Shown here in pieces: positions 1 through 8,803 of a stretch of DNA of 64,000 bases. The stretch lies in the NCBI GenBank assembly GCA_013361095.1, contig JAATWA010000001.1, positions 2,706,501-2,770,500 on the forward strand. Direction: 5' to 3'. The notes beneath the pieces are model-generated. The model did not search any database, was not told the origin of the DNA, and saw only the letters and a program-made list of their open reading frames with translations. Each line of letters opens with the position of its first letter. Positions within the stretch are counted from its first letter, which is position 1. A program made the position numbers and the translations under genes. The DNA is from Pseudanabaena biceps. GTDB taxonomy: Bacteria > Cyanobacteriota > Cyanobacteriia > Pseudanabaenales > Pseudanabaenaceae.

Positions 1-52
1 GGCATATTGAAAACTAGATAAGCGTCAGCAAAATCAAATCCATGTTTAGCGC

Positions 53-174
53 ACGCGATGTGCAACTAAAAGTCTGAAAGCCCTGATTTCTCGTACTGCA
101 CTAATGAGGAGTTTGAATTGTCGTTATCTCAAACAACCTCAGGGCAATAGCTTAAAAATAGTTGCACATCGCGT
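53..174. mobile_element. 122-bp MITE with 15-bp perfect terminal inverted repeats
   Basis: The ends read ACGCGATGTGCAACT and its exact reverse complement. The copy is flanked by an 8-bp direct repeat TTTAGCGC (45-52 and 175-182), the signature of transposition. It has no coding capacity. The same terminal sequence, with one or two changes, bounds the IS982-type element at 25669-26673, so this is probably a non-autonomous derivative moved by that transposase. Confidence 0.85.
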
Positions 175-182
175 TTTAGCGC

Positions 183-452
183 GGTTAATTTGATTCTTAC
201 GTTCATCCCACTCAAATCTCATTTTAAAGTTTAGTAGTTGTGTGTGTGGGGATTTTCTTGATTTTAACTTGTGTTTACTACTATTTGAGGATGTTGGTTT
301 GTTGAGAGGCGATCGCTTTTTGTTGAAATTAGAGGCGATCGCTGTTTGTTGATATTGGTTATGTTGATGGCGATCGCTTGCTATATGGGTCTGATCTGGG
401 TATTGCACAACTTTTTTCCTAGCTTGATGACCGCTAAATCTTAAAATTGTTT
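183..452. other. Intergenic region with repeated HIP1-containing units
   Basis: No convincing gene is seen. Between about 305 and 380 a short unit, roughly GAGGCGATCGCT followed by TTGTTGA, is repeated two to three times with degeneration. Each copy carries the HIP1 octamer GCGATCGC typical of cyanobacteria. The unit may be a decayed tandem repeat. Confidence 0.5.
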
Positions 453-510
453 TTTTAATGCTTGTTTAATGCGTACAATGCTAGATCTAGTATTTAAACA
501 AGCATTAAAA
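453..510. promoter_or_regulatory. 17-bp perfect inverted repeat just upstream of the aminotransferase
   Basis: The arm TTTTAATGCTTGTTTAA (453-469) is repeated in inverse at 494-510, separated by 24 bases that contain CTAGATCTAG. It ends 11 bases before the start codon at 522. It could be a two-site operator or a 5' leader hairpin. No Shine-Dalgarno sequence is visible between it and the start. Confidence 0.5.
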
Positions 511-521
511 GATTTCGACTC

Positions 522-1673
522 ATGGAAGATAAGTTGATGTTGATGATTCCAGGGCCAACACCTGTACCCGAACAGGCGTTGTTAGCACTGGCAAAAGCTC
601 CCATCGGACACCGTAGCGGTGATTTTAGTAAGGTCATGGCAGATGTGACCGCCAAGCTAAAGTGGCTACACCAGACCACCAATGATGTATTAATGCTCAC
701 CGTTAGCGGAACGGGAGCCATGGAAGCAGGCATCATTAACTTTTTGAGTAAAGGCGATCGCGTGCTTGTCGGCGACAATGGCAAGTTTGGTGAGCGCTGG
801 GTCGAAGTCTGTCAAGCCTATGGCATCAATGCTGAGGTTATTAAAACGGAGTGGGGCAAAGCACTTGATCCTGAAGATTTTCGGGTCAAGTTAGAGGCTG
901 ACACCAACAAAGAGATCAAGGCTGTAATCATTACCCACAGTGAGACATCTACTGGGGTTCTCAATGATTTAGTTGCGATTAATCGTCATGTTAAGGCTCA
1001 CGAAAAAGCATTAATTATTGTCGATGCAGTTACTAGCTTGGGCGCAATGAATATTCCCATTGACGAATTGGGATTAGATGTAGTGGGTTCTGGCTCTCAA
1101 AAAGGCTACATGATTCCTCCGGGGTTGGGATTTGTCTCTGTTAGTCCTAAAGCATGGGAAGCATACAAAACTGCTAACTTGCCTAGATTCTATTTGGACT
1201 TGGGCAAGGCTCGTAAGGATGCCAATAAAAATTCCACACCTTTTACTACCTCTGTCAATATGGTGATGGCATTACAAGCTTCCTTAGAAATCATGCAACG
1301 GGAAGGTTTAGAAAATATCTTTGCTCGTCACTTGCGCCATCGTGATGCGACCCGTGCGGCAATCAAAGCGCTCAATCTAGGGCTTTTGGCTCCTGACGAT
1401 GCGGCTAGTGCTTCAATTACTTCGGTGGTTCCACCTGAAGGATTGGAAGCAGAAAAGATTCGGGCGACGATTAAGAAGAAGTTTGATATCGTCATGGCTG
1501 GCGGTCAAGATCATCTCAATGGCAAAATTTTCCGCATTGGACATTTAGGCTTTGTCGGCGATCGCGATATTTTGACAGCAATCAGCGCCCTCGAAGCTTC
1601 TATTTCCGCGCTTGGTTATACCAACTTTACCTACGGTGCTGGCGTAAAGGCTGCGATCGAGGTTCTGGGCTAG
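522..1673 (+). CDS. Class V PLP-dependent aminotransferase (alanine-glyoxylate / serine-pyruvate type)
   Basis: A 383-residue fold-type I aminotransferase. It opens with the family hallmark MIPGPTPVP and has HRSGDF near residue 28. SGTGAMEA (about residues 63-70) contacts the cofactor phosphate. The motif SGSQKGYMIPPG places the Schiff-base lysine at residue 194. Full length for the family, whose members transfer amino groups from alanine or serine to glyoxylate, consistent with a photorespiratory or glycine-serine role in a cyanobacterium. Older cyanobacterial annotations call this family 'soluble hydrogenase small subunit', a misnomer. ATG is the only good start. Substrate preference cannot be read from sequence. 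Confidence 0.9.
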   Translation: MEDKLMLMIPGPTPVPEQALLALAKAPIGHRSGDFSKVMADVTAKLKWLHQTTNDVLMLTVSGTGAMEAGIINFLSKGDRVLVGDNGKFGERWVEVCQAYGINAEVIKTEWGKALDPEDFRVKLEADTNKEIKAVIITHSETSTGVLNDLVAINRHVKAHEKALIIVDAVTSLGAMNIPIDELGLDVVGSGSQKGYMIPPGLGFVSVSPKAWEAYKTANLPRFYLDLGKARKDANKNSTPFTTSVNMVMALQASLEIMQREGLENIFARHLRHRDATRAAIKALNLGLLAPDDAASASITSVVPPEGLEAEKIRATIKKKFDIVMAGGQDHLNGKIFRIGHLGFVGDRDILTAISALEASISALGYTNFTYGAGVKAAIEVLG

Positions 1674-1680
1674 TAACCCC

Positions 1681-1719
1681 AAAAGTGTAAGGCGGCGCTT
1701 CGCGCCGCCTTACACTTTT
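1681..1719. terminator. Palindrome, 18-bp perfect arms, TTC loop
   Basis: It lies 7 bases after the aminotransferase stop. The core is GGCGC-TTC-GCGCC and the right arm runs into T's, so it can act as a Rho-independent terminator. Member of the window-wide palindrome family. Confidence 0.8.
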
Positions 1720-1835
1720 TGTTCTGATACAAGTGGCGATCGCGATCGCTTTTGCTGTTTAAGGTTTAATTGCGCCTAGCTATAAAAATAGGTTTTGCTT
1801 GCGTTAAACTGAACAATGTCCCTCAGCTCGTAGTT

Positions 1836-3962
1836 ATGGCAAGTTTTTTATTAGAAGTTGGTACTGAAGAGTTACCCGCTAGTTTTATCACTGACGCTTT
1901 GCGCCAATGGCAAGATCGCATACCCAAACATTTAGACGAACATCAACTAACTACGAGTAAAGTCAATGTTTATGGTACGCCGCGACGATTAGCGGTATTG
2001 ATCGAAGGCTTGCCTATTCAGCAAAGCGATCGCAGTCTGGAAATTAAAGGGCCAGCGATCGGTTCGGCTTTTGTCAATGGCGACCCTCAGGGAGAACCGA
2101 CTAAGGCTTTATTAGGTTTTGCCAAGTCGAAGGGCATTGACCTTCAAGATATTTTTATTAAGGAAACTGACAAGGGCGCATTTGTTTTTGCTAATCAGCA
2201 AATTGTGGGACGAGAGACGGCGACAATTTTGCAAGAATTAGCACCCACATGGATTACGGGTTTAGAAGGTAAGCGCTTGATGCGTTGGGGCAATGGCGAT
2301 CTGAAGTTCCCTCGTCCCATTCGATGGTTAGTATCTTTATTTAATTCTAAGATTTTGCCGATCGCGTTAGAGAATGTGCAATCTGATCGCATTAGTCAAG
2401 GACATCGAGTGTTACATCCGCGATCGGTGATCATCGACACCGCCGCCGACTATGTGGAATCTTTGCGCGAAGCCTTTGTCTTGGTAGATGGCAAGGAGCG
2501 ACAGAAGCATATTCTCGTCCAAATGCACAGTATTGTTGAGCTGTTTGGAGGTAAAGCGGAAGTTCCTGATGACCTTCTTGAAGAAGTTACTTATTTAGTG
2601 GAATTTCCCACGGCGGTGATTGGGGAGTTTGAACGGGAATTTTTAGATCTGCCACAGCCAGTCATCAAAACCGAGATGGTCAGCCATCAGCGCTATTTCC
2701 CAGTGCATTCTGTAGACAATCCCGATCAATTACTGCCTCGCTTTATCACCATTTCCAATGGCGATCCCAATAAATCACGGTTGATTTCGGCGGGAAATGG
2801 GCGCGTGATTCGGGCGCGTTTGTCTGACGGCAAATTTTTCTACGACAGCGATCGCGCTGTGCATTTAGAGACATTTTTACCTTTGCTAGAAAAGGTAACT
2901 TTTCAAGCGCAACTTGGCTCGGTTGCTGAGAAAGTGGAACGGATTAGAGCGATCGCCAAGTCTGTAATTTCATCAATTGCTAACTTATCCATTACTGAAG
3001 CTGATCAAGTCTTGATTGATCGCACCGCCCAGCTTTGCAAAGCCGATCTAGTTACTCAGATGGTGAAGGAATTTCCTGAACTGCAAGGTCAAATGGGTTA
3101 TTACTATGCGCTCTCCAGTCAAGAGCCTTTGGCGGTAGCAACGGGTATCCGTGAGCATTACCAGCCCAAGGGCGCGAGTGACTCATTGCCCACCTCGTTA
3201 GCGGGCAAAATTATTGCCATTAGCGATCGCATTGATACTTTAGTTGGCATTTTTGGCTTAGGGATTATTCCTACAGGGTCATCCGATCCCTTTGCGCTAC
3301 GTCGAGCCGCCACTGGTGTGGTGCAGATTGTCTGGGAAAGCGGATTTGCCCTTGATTTGCCAAAATTATTACAGGCGGCGATCGCAATTTATGCTGACAA
3401 AAATCTCTTGGCTAAACCTGCGGAAACTGTTCTCGAAAGCCTCTACAAATGGTTTAAGCAACGCTGCGAGACAATTTTGGGTGAGCAAGGCATTGATTAC
3501 GATCTCGTCGAGTCCGTAATGGGTAATGAAGATGGTTCGTATGTTTTGCAAAGCTTGAGCAATCTAACACGAATTAGAGAACGCGCCCATTTCTTGCAGC
3601 AGTCTCGCGATGGTGCAACTCTCGGTGCGATCTCGGAGCCAATTGTACGCGCTTCTCGACTGGCAGTACAGGGTAACTTGGATACCGTGACTCTAGATAT
3701 AAAATCGATTATCAATCCCGAAACTTTAATCGAAACTGCGGAACAGAATCTATATCAGGCGATCGCGGCTTTGCCGAGTCAACCCAGTGATGAGCAGTTA
3801 ATGGAAGCAATTAAAGCGCTCGCGCCAGTGCTAGCCAAGTTTTTTGATGATGTGCTGGTGATGGCTGAAGATCCCCAAGTCCGTCAAAATCGTCTAAACC
3901 TACTAGGGCTTATTCGCAACTACAGCCGCCAGTTAGCTGACTTCAGCGCTATTCGCGGCTAA
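1836..3962 (+). CDS. glyS: Glycyl-tRNA synthetase beta subunit
   Basis: About 708 residues, the normal length of the beta chain of the bacterial alpha2beta2 enzyme that charges tRNA-Gly in the cytoplasm. It opens with FLLEVGTEELPA, the family signature. The conserved KRMRWG-type segment (GKRLMRWG) and TEMVSHQRYFP follow, and the C-terminal part is helical and tRNA-binding. The frame is open further upstream with non-ATG starts, but the ATG at 1836 gives the canonical N-terminus. glyQ (alpha subunit) is not in this window, as usual in cyanobacteria where the two genes are unlinked. Confidence 0.96.
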   Translation: MASFLLEVGTEELPASFITDALRQWQDRIPKHLDEHQLTTSKVNVYGTPRRLAVLIEGLPIQQSDRSLEIKGPAIGSAFVNGDPQGEPTKALLGFAKSKGIDLQDIFIKETDKGAFVFANQQIVGRETATILQELAPTWITGLEGKRLMRWGNGDLKFPRPIRWLVSLFNSKILPIALENVQSDRISQGHRVLHPRSVIIDTAADYVESLREAFVLVDGKERQKHILVQMHSIVELFGGKAEVPDDLLEEVTYLVEFPTAVIGEFEREFLDLPQPVIKTEMVSHQRYFPVHSVDNPDQLLPRFITISNGDPNKSRLISAGNGRVIRARLSDGKFFYDSDRAVHLETFLPLLEKVTFQAQLGSVAEKVERIRAIAKSVISSIANLSITEADQVLIDRTAQLCKADLVTQMVKEFPELQGQMGYYYALSSQEPLAVATGIREHYQPKGASDSLPTSLAGKIIAISDRIDTLVGIFGLGIIPTGSSDPFALRRAATGVVQIVWESGFALDLPKLLQAAIAIYADKNLLAKPAETVLESLYKWFKQRCETILGEQGIDYDLVESVMGNEDGSYVLQSLSNLTRIRERAHFLQQSRDGATLGAISEPIVRASRLAVQGNLDTVTLDIKSIINPETLIETAEQNLYQAIAALPSQPSDEQLMEAIKALAPVLAKFFDDVLVMAEDPQVRQNRLNLLGLIRNYSRQLADFSAIRG

Positions 3963-3969
3963 GGTTTTC

Positions 3970-4004
3970 AGAGTAATGTTGGTGCTTCGCACCAACATTA
4001 CTCT
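3970..4004. terminator. Palindrome, 16-bp perfect arms, TTC loop
   Basis: Directly follows the glyS stop. Arm starts AGAGTAATGTTGGTGC; the core is GGTGC-TTC-GCACC. Confidence 0.75.
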
Positions 4005-4040
4005 TTCGTGTTTAAACACAAACCGATGTAGGAGGAAACT

Positions 4041-4871
4041 ATGAGATCGCAATGGGAATGTTTGTTAGAAAATCTCGGCTGCTGGCGAGGTTCTTTTACT
4101 AGGCTATCGATAACAGGTGAAATGTTAGAAGATATTCCTAGTGAAACTAGCTTTGAGCTAAAGGAAGACAATTGCACCATGCGCCAAGTGGTGCGCCGTT
4201 TTTATGACGATCAGCCCCAAGATTTAGTCTTGGAATATCGCACTCTCAATAAAAGCACAACCTTTTTTGAGAATGGGGCATTTTCACAGGGATCATTACA
4301 GTTTGCGCCCCACGCTGAGTTTGGGGCAGAGATGGGACTAATTTATGGCGATCGCCGTTTGCGTATAATTCCTATTTATGATCCTCTCGGAGCATTTAGC
4401 CGCTTAACTGTAATTCGCGAATCTCGTAATGATTCTCTTCCTAAAATATTGCCATCGCCTATCCTTCAGCCGCAAGAATTGTTAGGTAAGTGGCAAGGGG
4501 AAGCTATTAAAATTGATGCTGATTGGTTAGAGCCAGAAGTTCTACCGAGCATGACTGAATGGAAACAAGATGGCGATCGCCTAATTATGACAGAGCAAAT
4601 AGGCAATCAGCAGATCACTAACATCACTAATCCCGATGCAATCAATTCGCAAATACTTAAGTTTAAGCAAGATGATCTCGTTATGCAGACCTTGTTTCTG
4701 CCCGATCGCGCAACGATCACCTGTCCCATTGCGATCGCGCCTCGCCAACCAATTCGTCTATCGATATCATGGCTACTAGAGCCAAATGTAAATCAGAAAA
4801 TGATTCGCACCTATGATGTCAAGGGAGCATGGACTAGCCTGATCTTAGTAACTGAGCGCAAAGCGTTATAA
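4041..4871 (+). CDS. DUF3598 family protein
   Basis: A 276-residue soluble protein of a family largely confined to cyanobacteria and plastid lineages. The N-terminal WECLLENLGCWRGSFTRLS and later LLGKWQGEA segments look like two repeated lipocalin-like (calycin) halves, each starting with a G-x-W strand. No signal peptide or membrane segment is seen. A strong AGGAGG 8 bases before ATG fixes the start. Monocistronic, between palindromic terminators. Molecular function is unknown; by fold, binding of a small hydrophobic ligand is a guess. Confidence 0.75.
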   Translation: MRSQWECLLENLGCWRGSFTRLSITGEMLEDIPSETSFELKEDNCTMRQVVRRFYDDQPQDLVLEYRTLNKSTTFFENGAFSQGSLQFAPHAEFGAEMGLIYGDRRLRIIPIYDPLGAFSRLTVIRESRNDSLPKILPSPILQPQELLGKWQGEAIKIDADWLEPEVLPSMTEWKQDGDRLIMTEQIGNQQITNITNPDAINSQILKFKQDDLVMQTLFLPDRATITCPIAIAPRQPIRLSISWLLEPNVNQKMIRTYDVKGAWTSLILVTERKAL

Positions 4872-4916
4872 TCAAATCCACACAAATATTACAGAACTGT
4901 ACGCTCAAACCTGAAC

Positions 4917-4967
4917 CAAGAAATATTTTGAAAGTGTTGCTTTGCAACACTTTCAAAATATTTCTTG
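4917..4967. terminator. Palindrome, 24-bp perfect arms, TTT loop
   Basis: Core TTGC-TTT-GCAA, with AT-rich outer arms beginning CAAGAAATATTTTG. Copies with related arms lie at 28166 and 30000. Confidence 0.75.
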
Positions 4968-4972
4968 AAACT

Positions 4973-5011
4973 CGTTTTTAAGAAGCAGCCTTTGGCTGCT
5001 TCTTAAAAACG
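4973..5011. repeat. Palindrome, 18-bp perfect arms, TTT loop
   Basis: Second palindrome 5 bases after the previous one. Core AGCC-TTT-GGCT, outer end CGTTTTTAAG. The pair lies between the DUF3598 gene and the kinase gene. Confidence 0.7.
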
Positions 5012-5042
5012 TTCTTGAGATAGAACTACCTTGAAATTAACT

Positions 5043-6542
5043 ATGTCATTACCGCCAATCATTGAGCAAATGCTCACGCCAGAGTTTTATACTCATCCTG
5101 TCACTGAACCAATTCAACTTTTACAAACCCATATTTCTTTTGTGTTATTGACGGGGCAGTATGCCTATAAAGTCAAGAAACCAATGAACTTTGGCTTCCT
5201 AGATTTCTCAACCCTCGAAAAGCGCAAATACTTTTGTGAAGAGGAGCTACGCCTCAATCGTCGCCTTGCACCCGATCTGTATCTTTCCGTTTTACCAATT
5301 ATTGAAACCGATGGAAAGTATAGCTTTGACGAATCAGCAGTAGGAACACCAGTTGAATATGCGATCGCAATGCCAGAGTTTTCGCAAGACGACTTGCTAA
5401 TTGAGATGTTTGGTTCAGGACGACTCACGGCTGATCATGTCAAGCAGATCGGCGAACAGTTAGCTACTTTCCATCAGAATGCTCTAACTAATGACCACAT
5501 CAATAGTTTCGGCACAATGGAATCAGTGCGAGCCGTAGCAAATGACAACTATGCTTCCACTACAAAATATATTGGCATTGCTCAAACCCAGACACAGTTT
5601 GACCAGACTCGTAACTATACCGAGCAGTTTTTTGCAGATAATGCGGGATTGTTTAGCGATCGCATAGCTAAGGGCAAAGTTCGCGAATGTCATGGTGATG
5701 TCCATTTAAAAAATATTTGTCTCTATCAAGATCAAATTCAGATTTTTGATTGTATTGAGTTCAACGAGCCATTCCGAAATAGCGATGTGCTGTATGATGC
5801 GGCGTTTCTATTAATGGATTTACAATTCCGTGGTAGAAGAGATTTAGCAAATATCTTTTTGAATACATACCTAGAGCGCACTGGTGATTATGAAGGTGCT
5901 GTGCTATTACCCCTCCATTGCAGCATGAGAGCCTATATTCGTGCCAAGGTAACTTCCTTCTTATTAGATGATCCCAATATTCCTGCAACCGTAAAAGCCG
6001 ATGCTCAAACTGAAGCTTCAGCTTATTACAAGCTGGCATGGGAATATACGCAGCCCCAACAAGGAAAGTTGATCATCATGTCGGGGGTATCTGGCTCTGG
6101 CAAAAGCACAACCGCCAAAGAAATCGCCACTAAACAAGATGCGATCTATTTGCGATCGGATGCAATTCGGAAACAGATTGCAGGCTTGGATTTAATGCAG
6201 CGTGGTGGAGATGAGCTATACAAGCCAGAAATGACAGCAAAGACCTATTCCAGACTTGCCGAATTAGGAACTTTGCTAGCAAGTAGGGGCTTCACTGTAA
6301 TTCTCGATGCGAAGTACGATCGTGTTAGTTTGCGAACTGAAGCGATCGCTGCAGCTCAAGCACAAAATATCCCTGTGGAAATCGTCTGCTGCACAGCACC
6401 TGTGGAAGTTTTGGAGCAACGCCTACGCGATCGCGCTGCTGCTAATAACGATATTGCTGATGCTACGGTGGAGTTATTGGCTTCCCAATTAGCTAGTTTT
6501 GAAGGTCTCACTCCTGAGGAGTTAGTTCTTATAAACCCTTAG
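5043..6542 (+). CDS. Two-domain kinase: aminoglycoside-phosphotransferase-like plus P-loop kinase
   Basis: 499 residues. The first about 330 form a phosphotransferase-like domain with the catalytic loop HGDVHLKNI and the metal-binding IFDCIEF segment. The second domain is a P-loop NTPase with Walker A GVSGSGKST near residue 350, followed by YLRSDAIRKQ, the pattern of gluconate/zeta-toxin-like small-molecule kinases. This fusion (COG2187 plus COG0645) is widespread in bacteria and its substrate is not established. The ATG at 5043 is preferred over an upstream TTG at 5031. Cytoplasmic and apparently monocistronic. Confidence 0.8.
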   Translation: MSLPPIIEQMLTPEFYTHPVTEPIQLLQTHISFVLLTGQYAYKVKKPMNFGFLDFSTLEKRKYFCEEELRLNRRLAPDLYLSVLPIIETDGKYSFDESAVGTPVEYAIAMPEFSQDDLLIEMFGSGRLTADHVKQIGEQLATFHQNALTNDHINSFGTMESVRAVANDNYASTTKYIGIAQTQTQFDQTRNYTEQFFADNAGLFSDRIAKGKVRECHGDVHLKNICLYQDQIQIFDCIEFNEPFRNSDVLYDAAFLLMDLQFRGRRDLANIFLNTYLERTGDYEGAVLLPLHCSMRAYIRAKVTSFLLDDPNIPATVKADAQTEASAYYKLAWEYTQPQQGKLIIMSGVSGSGKSTTAKEIATKQDAIYLRSDAIRKQIAGLDLMQRGGDELYKPEMTAKTYSRLAELGTLLASRGFTVILDAKYDRVSLRTEAIAAAQAQNIPVEIVCCTAPVEVLEQRLRDRAAANNDIADATVELLASQLASFEGLTPEELVLINP

Positions 6543-6712
6543 CGACTATGGTGCGCGCGCAATATTTAGGTAGTGCTAAAAAGGAAAGGATGTAGGTAAA
6601 CATCCAGATACTTGAATCGCGATCGCTGTTTGAGAGTTCAATTATGGCAAATATTGCCATAATTGAATTGTCAGAAATATCTCTGTTCCTAATTTTATAA
6701 AGGCTTTTATAG
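6543..6712. other. Intergenic start of a decay zone
   Basis: No gene is seen. Apart from HIP1 sites and the palindrome at 6637-6667, nothing is recognised. Degraded antitoxin-like sequences follow. Confidence 0.4.
6637..6667. repeat. AT-rich palindrome, 13-bp arms, 5-base loop
   Basis: Arm TTCAATTATGGCA and its exact complement around AATAT. It lacks the GC-NNN-GC core of the common family. It may be a protein-binding site or a remnant. Confidence 0.5.
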
Positions 6713-6728
6713 ATGAGCAGGTTGCTAA

Positions 6729-6881
6729 AGGTTGCTGCGTCAAGAGGCGGAGAGGGTTGCTCAAGTGCGTCTGGAAACTTTGCTTTTAGAGGGTTTGGAT
6801 AGTGGTGAGGCGATCGAGATTAGTGATGATTGGTGGCAACAAAAACGGATTCAACTTCTTGAGAGACTTCGCAAAAAGTAA
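6729..6881 (+). pseudogene. C-terminal remnant of a ParD/CopG-like antitoxin
   Basis: The open frame reads into LETLLLEGLDSGEAIEIS and then DDWWQQKRIQLLERL before TAA. The pattern LLxGLDSGE is typical of ParD-type antitoxin C-termini that hold a RelE/ParE toxin. No start codon or ribbon-helix-helix N-terminus is in frame, because the frame closes at 6726. No toxin gene follows. Most likely a degraded half of a toxin-antitoxin pair. Confidence 0.5.
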
Positions 6882-6955
6882 TAAGGAGTTTGCTTATTTC
6901 GATAGAGCTATACTGTATTCAAACAATCAAAATTTAGCGTTGTCTACGAGGCAAT

Positions 6956-7081
6956 ATGTCTGAGTCGATCGCTTTAGAACTTCCCGAACCTTTGGCAAAA
7001 AAAGTTAAGGAAATTGCTGCGCTCAATCGTCAGGGGATTGAAGAAATGCTGTCTCATGAGTCGTCCTTATATTTCAGTTGA
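6956..7081 (+). CDS. Short (41 aa) antitoxin-like peptide, probably truncated
   Basis: Begins MSESIALELPEPLAKKVKEIAA, a segment resembling the N-terminus of small DNA-binding antitoxin-like proteins, and ends at a TGA after 41 codons. It overlaps the HNH gene by 26 bases in another frame. The short length and the junction with the nuclease frame suggest a deletion joined an antitoxin N-terminus to the upstream part of the HNH gene. Expression is uncertain. Confidence 0.4.
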   Translation: MSESIALELPEPLAKKVKEIAALNRQGIEEMLSHESSLYFS

Positions 7082-7412
7082 GATTGATCGCAATGTTCGT
7101 AGTATGGCTAAGAACCGATGTGGCTATTGCCTTAGTCATCAAAAATTAGTCATGGCACATCTAGAGATTGAGCATATCATTCCTGTTTCTAAGGGTGGCA
7201 GCAGTGAAGAGTCGAATCTTTGGTTAGCTTGTTCTATTTGCAATAGTCATAAAGCTGACAAGATTGAGGCGATCGATCCAGTTACGAATGAGGTTGTGGC
7301 GCTATTCAATCCGCGTACTCAAGTTTGGGCGGATTGCTTTCCCTCAAGCAACACTCAACACATTCAATTGCGTGAACAAATCCAAGATCACCTCTCTAAC
7401 TACAGGTACTGA
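7056..7412 (+). CDS. HNH endonuclease (small, C-terminally shortened)
   Basis: 118 residues from the ATG at 7056. The zinc-binding pairs are CGYC and CSIC. Between them IEHIIPVSKGG and SNLWLACSICNSHK form a complete HNH fold (His in IEHIIP, Asn in SNLW, His in NSHK). Many cyanobacterial homologues continue for another about 50 residues after FNPRTQ; here the tail is short and different. Sits in a decaying region between antitoxin remnants and a MITE. The catalytic core looks intact, so a nicking or cleaving enzyme is possible. Its target is unknown. Confidence 0.75.
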   Translation: MSRPYISVEIDRNVRSMAKNRCGYCLSHQKLVMAHLEIEHIIPVSKGGSSEESNLWLACSICNSHKADKIEAIDPVTNEVVALFNPRTQVWADCFPSSNTQHIQLREQIQDHLSNYRY

Positions 7413-7435
7413 TACTGAATTACCTAACCTGTATT

Positions 7436-7572
7436 AGACCTGTTGGGTAATAAGTTCAAAAAACCTTGCAACATAGACTGAGTACGGGTTTCAAGGATTC
7501 CTAGCTAGAAGTCTTGAAAGCTAATCACCGTGAGGGTTTCAGCGATTTTAGTCGTTATTACCCAACAGGTCT
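7436..7572. mobile_element. 137-bp MITE with 18-bp perfect terminal inverted repeats
   Basis: The left end AGACCTGTTGGGTAATAA is exactly complementary to 7555-7572. ATT flanks both sides, a possible 3-bp target duplication. The 101-bp interior is non-coding. No transposase with these ends is present in the window, so the parent element lies elsewhere. Confidence 0.75.
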
Positions 7573-7653
7573 ATTATGCACGAGAGGGAAAACAAGCAAG
7601 AGATTCAAATGAAAATTGATCACTAGTTCTCGTTTCTGATGCTTTTTCTAACT

Positions 7654-8772
7654 ATTAGACGACAATTAACTTGTCCAGTCGCGACAACTAACTTGTCTGG
7701 TTGAGAGAAGAAGAGAAAAAAGCGAAAGCACTAATAGTCACTTACCGAAAAGCGATCGCAAAAAGAGATCCGCAATCATCGAGAGGAGAAAAGTAGACAA
7801 ACAGCAGAAAAAGCCTTATGCCATTCCCTAATAGTTTTTAGGGAACAGGACAATGTCAGGTAAACATATTCACCCCCATCAAATCCAAAGCTATATGAAA
7901 GGGAGAGCAATCGGGCACACACAGCAGGAATCAGCGCAAGTCGCCAATATTTCTGAACGCAGTGGCAGGCGAATAGAAACAGGAGAACATCAACCGCAAG
8001 GAGGAGAAAAAAGGAAAGGGAGAACTCGCCCAGATCCACTGTCAGGAGTGTGGGATAACGAGTTAGAGCCAATGTTGGTCAAAGAGCCAAAACTAGAACC
8101 AACAACACTTTATGAATATCTAATCGAGAAATATCCCGGACAATATCAAAAATGTTTACGAACAATACAAAGGAGAGTACATCACTGGAAAGCCACAGAG
8201 GACAAACCGAAGGAAGTAATGTTTCCGATGGTTCACGCGCCTGGAGTAATGGGTTTGTCCGACTTTACCCAACTCAAAAACATCACTATCACGATTGGAG
8301 GACAAGAGTTTAAGCACTTACTCTACCATTACCGCTTAGCATACAGCGGCTGGCAATATGTTGAGATCGTTCAAGGCGGAGAAAGCTTCATCAGCCTATC
8401 ACAAGGACTTCAGAACGCGCTAAGCGCTTCTGGTAGGTCGCCCCAAGAACATCGCAGTGACAGCCTCAGTGCTGCGTATAAAAATCCAGGAGGTCACAAA
8501 CAAAAACAACTGACCAAGTTTTATGAAGAACTCTGCACTCACTATCATTTACAGCCGACACGCAACAATCTTGGCATAGCCCATGAAAACGGATCGATAG
8601 AGTCTGCTCATGGATATTTCAAACGTCGCTTAGAGCAAGCAATGCTACTTCGCAATAGCTTTGAGTTTCAGTCAGTGGCTGCTTACCAAAATTTCATTCA
8701 GGAGGTAATTGACACGCTTAATGCCAAATGTTCTGAACGCTTTAGGTTGGAACAAGCTCATTTGCAATCATT
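7654..8772 (+). mobile_element. IS21-type element, left part (copy 1), truncated by IS256-type element
   Basis: Starts with ATTAGACGACAATTAACTTG, followed by a partial 22-bp repeat carrying GACAANTNANTTGTCGCGAC-like sites. Such multiple terminal repeats are a feature of IS21-family ends. The element runs into the IS256-type inverted repeat at 8773. An inverted partial copy of the same end lies at 10284-11137. Confidence 0.8.
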
Positions 8773-8803
8773 GAGACTGTCAAGTAAAATGTGTAAAGTC
8801 TAG
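7853..8803 (+). pseudogene. istA: IS21-family IstA transposase, C-terminally truncated
   Basis: Codes for about 306 native residues and then runs into IS256-type terminal sequence. The N-terminal helix-turn-helix contains GHTQQESAQVANISERSGRRIE. The integrase core shows LSDFTQL (first Asp), EHRSDSLSAAY (second Asp) and NNLGIAHENGSIES (catalytic Glu). All three acidic positions are present, but the C-terminal domain and the partner ATPase IstB are missing, so the element cannot move alone. A GTP-rich leader and RBS (AGGGAACAGG) precede the ATG. Confidence 0.85.

Noticed and set aside
305..380. Repeated GGCGATCGCT units as a possible CRISPR array
   Set aside because: Units are short and unevenly spaced, each built around the genome-wide HIP1 octamer; no conserved repeat of CRISPR length.
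5043..6542. Antibiotic (aminoglycoside) resistance gene
   Set aside because: The phosphotransferase-like domain is fused to a small-molecule P-loop kinase in a widespread housekeeping architecture; no evidence for drug modification.
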